From Azoarcus sp. (lineage in GTDB: Bacteria; Pseudomonadota; Gammaproteobacteria; Burkholderiales; Rhodocyclaceae): a stretch of 48,314 bases of DNA. The notes beneath the pieces are model-generated. The model was given only the letters and a program-made list of their open reading frames with translations, made no database searches and had not been told where the DNA came from. The position numbers and the translations under genes are program-made. Location of the stretch: positions 1-48,314 of the forward strand of contig JALNWS010000001.1 in assembly GCA_023230755.1 (NCBI GenBank), written 5' to 3'. How positions within the stretch are numbered: the first letter of the stretch is position 1; each line of letters begins with the position of its first letter. Below, piece after piece: positions 8,430 to 17,095 of this stretch.

Positions 8430-9197
8430 TTACTTCGCCGCCATGCGCAATGCGCCATCAAGGCGGATAACCTCACCGTTAAGCATCGGGTTGTCACAGA
8501 TCGCGCCAACCAGCCGTGCATACTCTTCGGGCCGTCCCAGACGGGACGGGAACGGGACCACGCTACCCAGAGAATCCTGCACTGCCTGTGGCAGACCGCG
8601 CAGCATGGGGGTCTCGAAGATTCCGGGTGCGATGGTCATCACGCGGATGCCATACCGGGCCAACTCGCGTGCGATCGGCAGGGTCATGCCAACCACACCC
8701 GCCTTGGACGCCGCATAGGCCGCCTGGCCAATCTGTCCGTCGAAGGCCGCAACCGAGGCCGTGCATACGATCACGCCGCGCTCGCCCTCTTCGTTCGGGG
8801 CGGTTTCTTTCATCGCGTCTGCGGCAAGCCGGATCAGGTTGAAGGTTCCAATCAGGTTGATATTGACGGCGCGCACAAAGGCATCGAGCGAGTGCGGCCC
8901 CTCACGCCCGACGACCTTCTCCCCCGGCGCAACGCCGGCACAGCACACAAGGCCATGAAGGCCACCGAAAGTGACGGTCGCAGCTTCGATCGCCGCGCGC
9001 GCCGAACTCGCATCGGTGACATCGGTGCGGACAAAACGGGCGGCACTGCCGAGCTCCGCAGCGAGCCCCGCGCCGCCGTCCGTATCGATATCCGCAATGA
9101 TCACCTTGCCGCCACCTGCAACCACCATGCGTGCGGTAGCCGCGCCAAGCCCCGAAGCGCCACCGGTCACCACGAATACAGCGTTTTCAATCTTCAT
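8430..9197 (-). CDS. short-chain dehydrogenase, probable 3-hydroxyacyl-CoA dehydrogenase
   Basis: This is a classical SDR of 255 residues. It has the cofactor loop TGGASGLG at about 11-18, an acidic residue after strand 2 (ADID) that favours NAD, and the triad Ser148, Tyr161, Lys165 (YAASK). The overall sequence resembles type II 3-hydroxyacyl-CoA dehydrogenases (HSD17B10-like), including GIFETPML after the PG turn. In this operon it would oxidise the 3-hydroxyacyl-CoA made by the crotonase. The start at ATG 9197 is supported by AGGAG 8 bases before it; the frame extends 8 codons upstream without a ribosome site. Confidence 0.85.
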   Translation of the reverse strand: MKIENAVFVVTGGASGLGAATARMVVAGGGKVIIADIDTDGGAGLAAELGSAARFVRTDVTDASSARAAIEAATVTFGGLHGLVCCAGVAPGEKVVGREGPHSLDAFVRAVNINLIGTFNLIRLAADAMKETAPNEEGERGVIVCTASVAAFDGQIGQAAYAASKAGVVGMTLPIARELARYGIRVMTIAPGIFETPMLRGLPQAVQDSLGSVVPFPSRLGRPEEYARLVGAICDNPMLNGEVIRLDGALRMAAK

Positions 9198-9224
9198 GCC
9201 TGCACTCCTGACTGCTATCAACTA

Positions 9225-10415
9225 TCAAAGACGTTCGACAATGGTGGCGGTCGCCATGCCATGCCCGATACACATCACCTGCAGCCCGAAACAGCCGTCC
9301 ACGTGCGCCAGACCGCTCAACATCTTGGACATCAGCCCCGCCCCCGAGCCGCCCAGCGGATGACCGTGGGCAATCGCACCGCCCCAGGGATTGAGCCGTT
9401 CCATATCGGGCTCGAATTCACGCGCAAAGCACAGCGCCACACTTGCGAAGGCTTCGTTCACCTCTATCCAGTCGAGGTCCCGGATTGACAGCCCCGCCAC
9501 CTCAAGCGCACGGTGCGTTGCCGCGAGCACACCAGTAAGCTGCATCACCGGGTCGGAGCCGAGTACCACACGAGCACGAAACCGCGCCTGCGGTGCCAAG
9601 CCAAACGCATCCGCCGCCGCGCGGCTTCCGACCAGCACCGCACCCGCACCATCGGACATCTGGCTGGCATTGGCAGCGGTAATCACACCGGTGTCCGCAC
9701 TGCGAAACACGGGCGGCATCTTCGTCATGCGATCCTTGTCGATCACTGCACGGATCCCTTCGTCGTGGGCCAGCACGATCGGATTTCCATCCTTGTCCAC
9801 CCCGGGCACGGGCACGATCTCGCGATGCACACCTCCCGCTCGCGCGGCCTCGGCGCGACGGTGGCTCTCGATTGCGTAAGCGTCGAGTTCAGCGCGCCCG
9901 AGCGACCACTGCTCGGCAATGCGTTCTGCACTCTCGACCTGGTGCGGAATCGGATAGCTCGCAGTCAGATCAGGATGAAGGCCATCAAAACCACTAAAAT
10001 CTCTGCGCCCCAGCGTCAGATCGAGGAACATCGGCACCCGGCTCATGCTTTCGACCCCGCATCCTATGGCGAAGTCGAGGTCGCCCGCGGCCACTGCCTG
10101 CGCTGCCGCATGCACCGCATACTGACTCGAGCCGCACATGCGGTTCATCGCGACACCTGGCACCGCAGGCGGCAATCCGGCCAGCAACAAGGCTTGACGC
10201 GCAATGTTGGCGCCCTGTTCGCCTGCCTGGCTGACGCACCCGGCAAGCACGTCGCCAACCTGCGTAGCCGGCAAGCCCGTGCGTGTCAGCACGGCATCAA
10301 TCACCGTTGCCAGCAGCACGTCGGGGCGCATTTCGCGCAGCGCCCCGCCACGGCGGCCGAAAGGGGAGCGCACGGCCCCAAGAATCAACGGTTCGTCAGG
10401 TAGTGTTGCAGTCAT
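9225..10415 (-). CDS. acetyl-CoA C-acyltransferase (beta-ketothiolase)
   Basis: This thiolase cleaves a 3-ketoacyl-CoA with CoA. The 396-residue product has the nucleophile Cys94 in MNRMCGSSQ, the NEAF motif, His352 in AHGHPLGGSG, and Cys382 in VMCIGHGMATATI near the C-terminus, so all catalytic positions are present. The length is typical. ATG 10415 is preceded by AGGAGA. It sits between the SDR and the acyl-CoA dehydrogenase with short gaps, as the last step of a beta-oxidation-like cycle. Confidence 0.9.
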   Translation of the reverse strand: MTATLPDEPLILGAVRSPFGRRGGALREMRPDVLLATVIDAVLTRTGLPATQVGDVLAGCVSQAGEQGANIARQALLLAGLPPAVPGVAMNRMCGSSQYAVHAAAQAVAAGDLDFAIGCGVESMSRVPMFLDLTLGRRDFSGFDGLHPDLTASYPIPHQVESAERIAEQWSLGRAELDAYAIESHRRAEAARAGGVHREIVPVPGVDKDGNPIVLAHDEGIRAVIDKDRMTKMPPVFRSADTGVITAANASQMSDGAGAVLVGSRAAADAFGLAPQARFRARVVLGSDPVMQLTGVLAATHRALEVAGLSIRDLDWIEVNEAFASVALCFAREFEPDMERLNPWGGAIAHGHPLGGSGAGLMSKMLSGLAHVDGCFGLQVMCIGHGMATATIVERL

Positions 10416-10430
10416 TGCAGATCTCCTTGT

Positions 10431-11567
10431 TCAGGCCCGCTGCATTTCGCGGGCAATGATGTTGCGCTGGATTTCACTGCTGCCTTCGTAGATCTGCAGC
10501 ACTTTGGCGTCGCGAAACAACTTCTCCACCGGGTATTCGGTGGAGTAACCCATCCCCCCAAAAATCTGCACCGCTTCGGTCGCCGCCCACATTGCGGCGT
10601 CCGCAGCGAAAGCTTTTGCAATGGAGGCCTGGGTGGTATTGGGACGGCCCTGATCGACCAGCCACGCCGCCTGATAGGTAAGCAGACGGGCGGCCTCAAG
10701 ACGCATGCGCATCTCCGCGAGCTTGTGCGCCACAGCCTGGTGTTCCATCAGCTTCCGCCCCATCGAGCTGCGTTCGCACGCGTATGCCAGCGCCTCGTCG
10801 ATGCAGCGTTCAATCAGGCCAACACCGAATGCCGCCACCATCGGTCGCGAGTGGTCAAACACCGTCATGGCCAGCGAAAAACCGCTCCCTTCTTCCCCCA
10901 GACGCAGCGACTCGGGCACAAACACATCGTCCAGAAAAACCTCGGAGGTCGGCGCCGCACGCTGGCCGAGCTTGCTCAACGGTGTGCCGACGCTCAAACC
11001 TGCGCTGTCGTGCGGGACGATGAATGCAGTCATGCCACGGTGCCCGGCGCCCGGATCCGTCTTCGCGAAAACGACAAAGAACTCGGCCAGGGTCGCATTC
11101 GAGATCCAGATCTTGCTGCCGTTCAGCCGGTATCCGCCGCTTACGCGGTCAGCACGGGTGCGAATGCCGGCGACATCCGATCCGGCAGCGGGCTCGGTCA
11201 GCGCGAAGCTTGCCAGCGCCCCATCGGCAGCTTTGCCGAGAAAACGCGTCCGCTGCTCCAGCGTTCCCGCAACCACGATCGGTTCAAGGGCAAGCGCGTT
11301 CACGCACAGCGCGGTGCCGATGCCCAGGCAGCCGTGGCACAGGGCCTCGGTCACCAGAACAAGCTCCAGGCACCCCAGCCCGGCGCCGCCAAACTCCTCG
11401 GGCAGATTGACGTTGGCCAGACCAAGCTCCACCGCACGCCGATGCAGGTCCGGCGGCAATTCACCACTGCGGTCAGCCGCGGCCGCCAGCGGCACGATCT
11501 CGCGCTGCGCGAAGGTGCGTGCGAGCTCCCGGATCTGACGCTGCTGTTCATCAAGTTCAAAATTCAT
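10431..11567 (-). CDS. acyl-CoA dehydrogenase
   Basis: This FAD enzyme introduces the alpha,beta double bond in an acyl-CoA and passes electrons to ETF. The 378-residue product has the usual N-terminal helical domain, the middle strand domain with FALTEPAAGSDVAGI, and the C-terminal helical domain with QIFGGMGYSTEYPVEK. The YEGSSEIQRN motif near the end holds the presumed catalytic Glu. Its ATG overlaps the end of the crotonase gene by 11 bases, so the two are coupled. The acyl substrate is unknown. Confidence 0.9.
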   Translation of the reverse strand: MNFELDEQQRQIRELARTFAQREIVPLAAAADRSGELPPDLHRRAVELGLANVNLPEEFGGAGLGCLELVLVTEALCHGCLGIGTALCVNALALEPIVVAGTLEQRTRFLGKAADGALASFALTEPAAGSDVAGIRTRADRVSGGYRLNGSKIWISNATLAEFFVVFAKTDPGAGHRGMTAFIVPHDSAGLSVGTPLSKLGQRAAPTSEVFLDDVFVPESLRLGEEGSGFSLAMTVFDHSRPMVAAFGVGLIERCIDEALAYACERSSMGRKLMEHQAVAHKLAEMRMRLEAARLLTYQAAWLVDQGRPNTTQASIAKAFAADAAMWAATEAVQIFGGMGYSTEYPVEKLFRDAKVLQIYEGSSEIQRNIIAREMQRA

Positions 11568-12429
11568 TTCTAGCCCTCGTCATTTCACCTTTCACATCCG
11601 GCTTCACTGCACCCCCCGCGCCATCCCCGAAGCAGGGCGTGCGACGCTCGAGGAAGGCGCGTACGCCCTCGGCAAAGTCGGCCGTCCTTGCAGCCTCGGC
11701 AAACGTCGCCTGCTCACGCGCCATCGCGCTGGCCAGGTCGACATCGAAGGCCGCGCGCAACATCGCCTTGGTCTGCGCCTGGGCAAACGCCGGCCCACGC
11801 GCAAGTTGCCGCGCTGTTCGCATTCCGCATTCATCGAGCTGATCCGCAGCGACGACCTCCGTGACCAGGCCGGCTGCGAGCGCTGCTGGCGCATCCATGG
11901 CCGTGTTCAGCAGCGCCATGGCGAGCGCACGCTGCATCCCCAGAGTGCGCGGCAGGTGCCAGCTCGCACCACCGTCCGGGGTCGCCCCGAGCGCACCGTA
12001 AGCGAACATGAAGCGGGTATCGGCGGCGGCGATGAGCAGATCGCAGGCCATCGCCAGCGACCAGCCGAAGCCGGCAACGGTTCCGCGCACCAGGCCCAGA
12101 ACTGGACATGGCAAGCGCCCCAGCGCTGCCACGAGTGCATGCACCGTGGTGAGCAAGGCGTCGAACTCGGCGTGCGCAACGCCGGGTTCGCCCTCAAGCA
12201 ACGCGCCAAACCGGTGCACATCGCCACCCGCCATGAAGTGCGCGCCACTGCTGCGCAACACCACCACACGGACCCCAGGATCGGACTCCACAGCCTGGAC
12301 GGCACGGTAGAGCGCGACGGCCAGTGCGAGGTCGATGGCATTTCGCGTGGCTGGGCAGGCAATGGTCAGGAACACCACGCCCTCTTCACGGCGCACGCTC
12401 AACAAGGTCGCCTGTGCATCCTCAGTCAT
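11557..12429 (-). CDS. enoyl-CoA hydratase/isomerase family protein with altered active site
   Basis: This crotonase-fold protein of 290 residues is the first gene of the acyl-CoA operon. The oxyanion-hole segments are visible: HFMAGGDVHRF near 64-74 and VAGFGWSLAMACD near 118-130. The two hydratase glutamates are missing: the first is Ser124 (GWSLA) and the second aligns with Tyr144. Instead Asp152 in TPDGGASWHLPR matches the acid of PaaG-like and enoyl-CoA isomerase members. It may therefore be an isomerase or a specialised hydratase rather than a standard crotonase. The C-terminus is Arg-rich, with FLERRTPCF. Confidence 0.85.
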   Translation of the reverse strand: MTEDAQATLLSVRREEGVVFLTIACPATRNAIDLALAVALYRAVQAVESDPGVRVVVLRSSGAHFMAGGDVHRFGALLEGEPGVAHAEFDALLTTVHALVAALGRLPCPVLGLVRGTVAGFGWSLAMACDLLIAAADTRFMFAYGALGATPDGGASWHLPRTLGMQRALAMALLNTAMDAPAALAAGLVTEVVAADQLDECGMRTARQLARGPAFAQAQTKAMLRAAFDVDLASAMAREQATFAEAARTADFAEGVRAFLERRTPCFGDGAGGAVKPDVKGEMTRARNEF

Positions 12430-12740
12430 GACCCACCTCCCGGAGAACGCCGGTCGGGCATTCCTCAGCGCCCGTCATGCTGGTATCCATGCGCATCTCG
12501 TGCGCTCCGCCCCCTGCACTCGAAACGCGTCCAGCGACGAGCGGATCTGTGCGATAGCTGCCAATCCTCTTCACCAGTTTTCCTCCGTCCGATTCCGTGG
12601 GTTCCGCCAAACCCATTCCAATGAGCTTGTTTTGTTGCAGATATTAGAACCCTGACGGAAAATCGAAATGACACAGCCTGCCGATTACTTTGCATAACCT
12701 GCCATTCCGACAGACGCATTTTCGCGACCGGACACGTACG
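12430..12740. promoter_or_regulatory. divergent control region between the acyl-CoA operon and araC-type gene
   Basis: This 311-base region holds no convincing gene. Open frames cross it but lack ribosome sites and host-like codon use. It must contain the promoters of both divergent units. The clearest element is the 21-bp-phased direct repeat at 12672-12703, close to the regulator's start. Confidence 0.5.
12672..12703. promoter_or_regulatory. candidate AraC-family binding site (21-bp direct repeat)
   Basis: CACAGCCTGCC at 12672-12682 and CATAACCTGCC at 12693-12703 match at 9 of 11 positions and lie exactly 21 bases apart, two helical turns. This is the spacing of half-sites bound by AraC-type dimers. 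The site is 38 bases before the regulator's ATG. Confidence 0.45.
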
Positions 12741-13754
12741 ATGAACAACCGCTCGACCACGATCCCGATCCGCTTCGTCAGCGGCTTGCTTGACTGCCTC
12801 GGTCTGCATCTCGACCGCGGACTGGCGCAGGTCGCGCGCGCGGGTATTGCGCCCGCGCTGCTCACGGAGGAGAACGGACGCGTCACGGTGCAGCAGTTCG
12901 GCGCGTTCTACCGCCTGCTCGCAGCCGAGATCGACGACGAGACCCCGGCGCTGTTCTCCCGCCCCTTGCGCGGCGGCACCCTGAAATTCCTGTGCCTGGG
13001 CCTTCTCAACGCAAGCAACCTGCGTGTCGCCTTGCATCGTTTCGGTGGCTTTTTCCGCATCATCCTCGACGACTTGCGCTTTGAGACATCCGAGCGCAAT
13101 GGCGTCTTGCGCATCGCGCTGGTCGAGTACCGCGACCTCGGTCCGCAGCGCGTGTTGAAGCTGGAACTGATGCTGATGCTGGTACAGGGCGTGGCCTCGT
13201 GGCTGATCGAACGCAGAATCGAGTTTTCGTCCATCGAACTGGCCTACCCAAAACCGGCACATGCGGCCGAATACGGTCACATGTATGCCGGCCCCACCCG
13301 TTTCGACCAGGCGGTGACAGCCCTTCACATTGAGAGGCACTACCTCACCACACCGATACGGCAGGACAAGGCGGCACTCAGCACTTTCCTGAGCAATGCG
13401 CCGACAGACTGGATTTATGTGTCGATCAATGCACGCCCGACCACCCACCGCGTGCGCGATTATCTGGAGGCTCACCTCGACCGCGCACTCACCGTTGATC
13501 AGGTGGCCCGGGCACTGCACACTTCATCGCGCACTCTGGCCCGACGGCTCGCGGCCGAGGGCTCGAACTTCCAGGCAGTCAAAGACACATTGCGTCGCGA
13601 CGTCGCTATCGCCAGACTGGCACGCAGCCGCGAGCCAGTCAGCGTGATCGGCGAAGCCCTCGGTTTCGAAGACCCGACAGCCTTCAACCGCGCATTCAAG
13701 CACTGGACCGGCAACACCCCAAGCGCCTATCGACGGCCCGGCAGCCCGAACTAA
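12741..13754 (+). CDS. AraC-family transcriptional regulator (Arabinose_bd type)
   Basis: This is a 337-residue regulator, divergent from the acyl-CoA operon that it probably controls. The N-terminal two thirds resemble the ligand domain found in OruR/ArgR-like AraC proteins (start IPIRFVSGLLDCLGLHLD). The C-terminal 100 residues hold the double HTH: LTVDQVARALHTSSRTLARR and SVIGEALGFEDPTAFNRAFK, ending WTGNTPSAYRR. I chose ATG 12741; an in-frame TTG at 12690 would fall between the two presumed binding half-sites. The likely inducer is an intermediate of the adjacent pathway. Confidence 0.85.
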   Translation: MNNRSTTIPIRFVSGLLDCLGLHLDRGLAQVARAGIAPALLTEENGRVTVQQFGAFYRLLAAEIDDETPALFSRPLRGGTLKFLCLGLLNASNLRVALHRFGGFFRIILDDLRFETSERNGVLRIALVEYRDLGPQRVLKLELMLMLVQGVASWLIERRIEFSSIELAYPKPAHAAEYGHMYAGPTRFDQAVTALHIERHYLTTPIRQDKAALSTFLSNAPTDWIYVSINARPTTHRVRDYLEAHLDRALTVDQVARALHTSSRTLARRLAAEGSNFQAVKDTLRRDVAIARLARSREPVSVIGEALGFEDPTAFNRAFKHWTGNTPSAYRRPGSPN

Positions 13755-13872
13755 AACGCGAACAAGACCCGGCTCCGGCAAGATCGGCTCGCGCCGTGCC
13801 GGCCTCACGGGGTAAGATCGCCCCCTTTCCGGCCCATCGCCGTGATATCCGCCTGACCCTCGCCTACTCCCG

Positions 13873-16200
13873 ATGAGCAACGACAACTCCAATCCGTTCG
13901 GCGATTCCGCCGCCCTGCCTCCGGCAGACCTCCCTCCTGTTGACGACGGTACGCTCGCCCTCGACCACTATGCCGAGCGCGCCTATCTCGCGTATGCAAT
14001 GAGCGTGGTGAAGTCACGCGCCCTGCCCCAGGTCGAAGACGGCATGAAGCCGGTGCAGCGCCGCATTCTCTACGCCATGAGCGAAATGCGGCTGTCGTCG
14101 ACGTCCAAGCATGTGAAGTCGGCGCGTGTGGTCGGCGATGTGATCGGTAAATACCACCCCCACGGCGACACCTCGGTGTACGACGCGATGGTGCGCGTGG
14201 CGCAGGACTTTTCTCTGCGCTATCCGCTGGTCGACGGTCAGGGCAACTTTGGCTCGCGCGACGGCGACTCAGCCGCCGCGATGCGCTACACCGAATGCCG
14301 CCTGACGCCGATTGCCGAGCTCCTGCTGTCCGAGATCGATCGTGGCACGGTCGATTTCATTCCCAACTACGACGGTGCCTTTGAAGAGCCGCAGCTGCTG
14401 CCGGCACGCCTGCCTTTCGTGCTGCTCAACGGCGCATCGGGCATCGCAGTCGGCATGGCCACCGAAATTCCGCCACACAATCTGCGTGAGGTGGCCGAGG
14501 CCACGTGCCACCTGATCCGCAACCCCGAGGCCGGGCTTGAGGATGTACTCGAACGCATGCCCGGGCCGGACTTCCCCGGCGGCGGCCAGCTCATCTCCAC
14601 GCCAGAGGCGATTCGTGACGCTTACACCGGCGGCCGTGGCAGCCTGCGCATGCGTGCACGCTGGCGCATCGAGGAGCTCGCCCGTGGCCAGTGGCGCGTC
14701 ATCGTCGAACAACTGCCGCATGGCGTATCGGCCTCGCAGGTGCTGGCCGAGATCGAAACCCTGACCAACCCGCAGCCGCGCGCCGGCAAAAAGGAAGTCA
14801 GTCAGGAACAGAAGAACCTCAAACAGTTGGTGCTGGGTGCGGTGGAAACCGTGCGCGATGAATCGAGCGACAAATCGCCGATCCGCATCATGCTCGAACC
14901 ACGTTCCAGCCGGCAGAGCCGCGACGAGTTCATGGCGGTGCTGCTCGCACACACCAGCCTGGAGACCTCGGTTTCGGTCAACATGACCATGATCGGCCGC
15001 GATGGCCGGCCACAGCAGAAAAACCTGGTGCAGGTGCTGCGCGAGTGGATCGACTTCCGCTACGTCACTGTCGAGCGCCGCACCCGGCACCGGCTGGACG
15101 AAGTGGATCGGCGCATCCACATCCTCGAAGGCCGCATGATCGCCTTCATCCATATCGAGGAAGTGATCCGCGTCATCCGCGAATCGGACGAACCGAAGCC
15201 GGCCCTGATCGCCGCCTTCGGCCTCACCGACATTCAGGCCGAGGACATCCTCGAGATCCGCCTGCGTCAGCTCGCGCGACTGGAAGGTTTCAAGATCGAG
15301 AAGGAACTGGGCGAGCTGCGCGATGAGCGCGCCGGCCTGCAGCACATCCTCGACAACCGTTCGGCGATGACCAAGCTGATCCTGAAGGAGATCCAGGACG
15401 ACGCGAAGAAATACGGCGACGACCGCCGCACTCTGATCGAAACCGTAGCGCCAGTCGCTCCGGCAGAGATCAGCGTACCCGACGAACCGATTACCGTAAT
15501 CCTTTCCAGAAACGGCTGGATTCGTTCGCGTCATGGTCACGGCATCGACCCCGCATCGATCAGCTACAAGGCGGGCGACTTCGGCTTCGCGCTGCTCGAG
15601 ACGCGCACGACGTGGCCGCTCATCGTCATCGACACGCGCGGCCGCGCCTATACCGTCAAGGCTGCCGAACTGCCCGGCGGACGTGGTGACGGCGTACCAA
15701 TCGCCACCCTGGTGGAGTTCCAGGACGGTGGCAAGCCGGCCCAGGTCGTGGCCGACGCCCCGGAGACACAGTATTTCTTTGCCAACAGCGGCAGCTACGG
15801 TTTCATCTGCAGCGTGGGTGATGCCACCAGCCGCCAGCGTGCAGGCAAAGCCTTCATGGCGCTGGAAAAGGGCGAAACCGTGTTGCGCCCGGCGCGCGTG
15901 CAGGGCGACTGGATTGCCGCCGCATCGGCAGGCGGCCGTGTGCTGGTGTTCCCGCGCGCCGAGATGAAAGTACAGTCAGGCGGACGCGGGGTTATCGTGA
16001 TGGGCATGGACGAAGGCGAGACCCTGGTTGCAGTCGCGGTGCCTGCCGACGATGCAGTCCTGACGGTCGAGGGCATTGGCCGCGGCAGCAAGCAGACTTC
16101 GGTCACGCTCAAGCCGGCTCAGCGTGAAACCATGCGTCACCGCCGTGCGCGCAAGGGCATGCAGCTCGCGATCCGGCTCAAGCCGGAAAACATGGTCTGA
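13873..16200 (+). CDS. parC: DNA topoisomerase IV subunit A
   Basis: This is the DNA-cleaving subunit of topoisomerase IV. The product has 775 residues. Tyr139 in AAAMRYTECRL is the nucleophile. The quinolone region reads GKYHPHGDTSVYDAM, so Thr100 and Asp104 stand where E. coli ParC has Ser80 and Glu84. Winged-helix, tower and coiled-coil parts follow. The C-terminal beta-pinwheel (from about 520) lacks a GyrA-type box, which with the length supports ParC over GyrA. It ends 10 bases from the convergent motD gene. Confidence 0.95.
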   Translation: MSNDNSNPFGDSAALPPADLPPVDDGTLALDHYAERAYLAYAMSVVKSRALPQVEDGMKPVQRRILYAMSEMRLSSTSKHVKSARVVGDVIGKYHPHGDTSVYDAMVRVAQDFSLRYPLVDGQGNFGSRDGDSAAAMRYTECRLTPIAELLLSEIDRGTVDFIPNYDGAFEEPQLLPARLPFVLLNGASGIAVGMATEIPPHNLREVAEATCHLIRNPEAGLEDVLERMPGPDFPGGGQLISTPEAIRDAYTGGRGSLRMRARWRIEELARGQWRVIVEQLPHGVSASQVLAEIETLTNPQPRAGKKEVSQEQKNLKQLVLGAVETVRDESSDKSPIRIMLEPRSSRQSRDEFMAVLLAHTSLETSVSVNMTMIGRDGRPQQKNLVQVLREWIDFRYVTVERRTRHRLDEVDRRIHILEGRMIAFIHIEEVIRVIRESDEPKPALIAAFGLTDIQAEDILEIRLRQLARLEGFKIEKELGELRDERAGLQHILDNRSAMTKLILKEIQDDAKKYGDDRRTLIETVAPVAPAEISVPDEPITVILSRNGWIRSRHGHGIDPASISYKAGDFGFALLETRTTWPLIVIDTRGRAYTVKAAELPGGRGDGVPIATLVEFQDGGKPAQVVADAPETQYFFANSGSYGFICSVGDATSRQRAGKAFMALEKGETVLRPARVQGDWIAAASAGGRVLVFPRAEMKVQSGGRGVIVMGMDEGETLVAVAVPADDAVLTVEGIGRGSKQTSVTLKPAQRETMRHRRARKGMQLAIRLKPENMV

Positions 16201-16210
16201 GCGATCCGGA

Positions 16211-17074
16211 TCAGCCCGGCCCGACGGGCTCGATCGGCGGCAGGATGGAGCGGAGCGGATCGTTGGCCGGAATGACACCGGGCGCCGCTGGCGGGGCTTC
16301 TCCGACGCGCGACTCGATCAGGATCGCCACCCGCCGGTTGCGCGAGCGCCCCTCTTCGGTCGCATTGTCCGCAACCGGGCGCTGATCGGCGTAACCGGCA
16401 GCAGTCAGGCGTTCGGGCGCGACACCCGACTCCACGAACAGCCTCACCACCGACGAGGCACGCACCGCCGAAAGCTCCCAGTTGGAGGGAAAGCGGAAGG
16501 TGCTGATCGGGATGTTGTCGGTGTGGCCCTCGATCGTCACCGGAAACGACGCCTGCGCGATCACGCCGGCCACTGCGCGCAAGGCTGCGACCGCCGCCTC
16601 GCCGAGTACCGCCTCACCGGGCGCGAACAACAGGCTGGCATTGATCTCGACGGTGATGCCAAAGGCCCCTTCGGACACGCTGACCTGTCCGTCGCGCGTC
16701 ATCGGCCCGAGAACCCGGCGGATTTCCTCGGCCATGCTGCGCATGCGCTGGGCATTCTTCTGCCGCTCTTCTTCGGCCTTTTTCTCTTCAGCGCTCTGTG
16801 CCTGCGTCTTGGGACGCGCCACCGGGGGCGCAATCGGGGACGTCACCACCGCCACCGGCGGCATGATGACCTGCTGGCCACTCTCGGTTACGTTGACGCT
16901 GCGGAAGGCCTGTACCAGCGAATCCGACAGCACCCGGTACTTGCCTTCGTTGATCGAACTCAACGAATACATCACCACGAAGAACGCAAACAGCAGGGTG
17001 ATGAAGTCGGAGTAGGACACCAGCCAGCGTTCGTGGTTTTCGTGTTCTTCGGGAGCCTTGCGTCGGCGTGCCAT
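16211..17074 (-). CDS. motD: flagellar motor stator protein MotD (MotB-like)
   Basis: This is the peptidoglycan-anchoring subunit of a second-type flagellar stator. It has 287 residues. A short basic N-terminus is followed by one membrane helix with the proton-accepting Asp23 in VSYSDFITLLFAFF. A Pro- and Glu-rich linker comes next, then an OmpA-like domain with TIEGHTDNIPI and NWELSAVRASSVVRLF. The C-terminal tail is Pro-rich. It lies 21 bases after motC and closes the flagellar operon. The pairing with motC right after fliA is the MotCD arrangement. Confidence 0.88.
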   Translation of the reverse strand: MARRRKAPEEHENHERWLVSYSDFITLLFAFFVVMYSLSSINEGKYRVLSDSLVQAFRSVNVTESGQQVIMPPVAVVTSPIAPPVARPKTQAQSAEEKKAEEERQKNAQRMRSMAEEIRRVLGPMTRDGQVSVSEGAFGITVEINASLLFAPGEAVLGEAAVAALRAVAGVIAQASFPVTIEGHTDNIPISTFRFPSNWELSAVRASSVVRLFVESGVAPERLTAAGYADQRPVADNATEEGRSRNRRVAILIESRVGEAPPAAPGVIPANDPLRSILPPIEPVGPG

Positions 17075-17095
17075 GGTGGTTTCCGCTGCGCCCCG

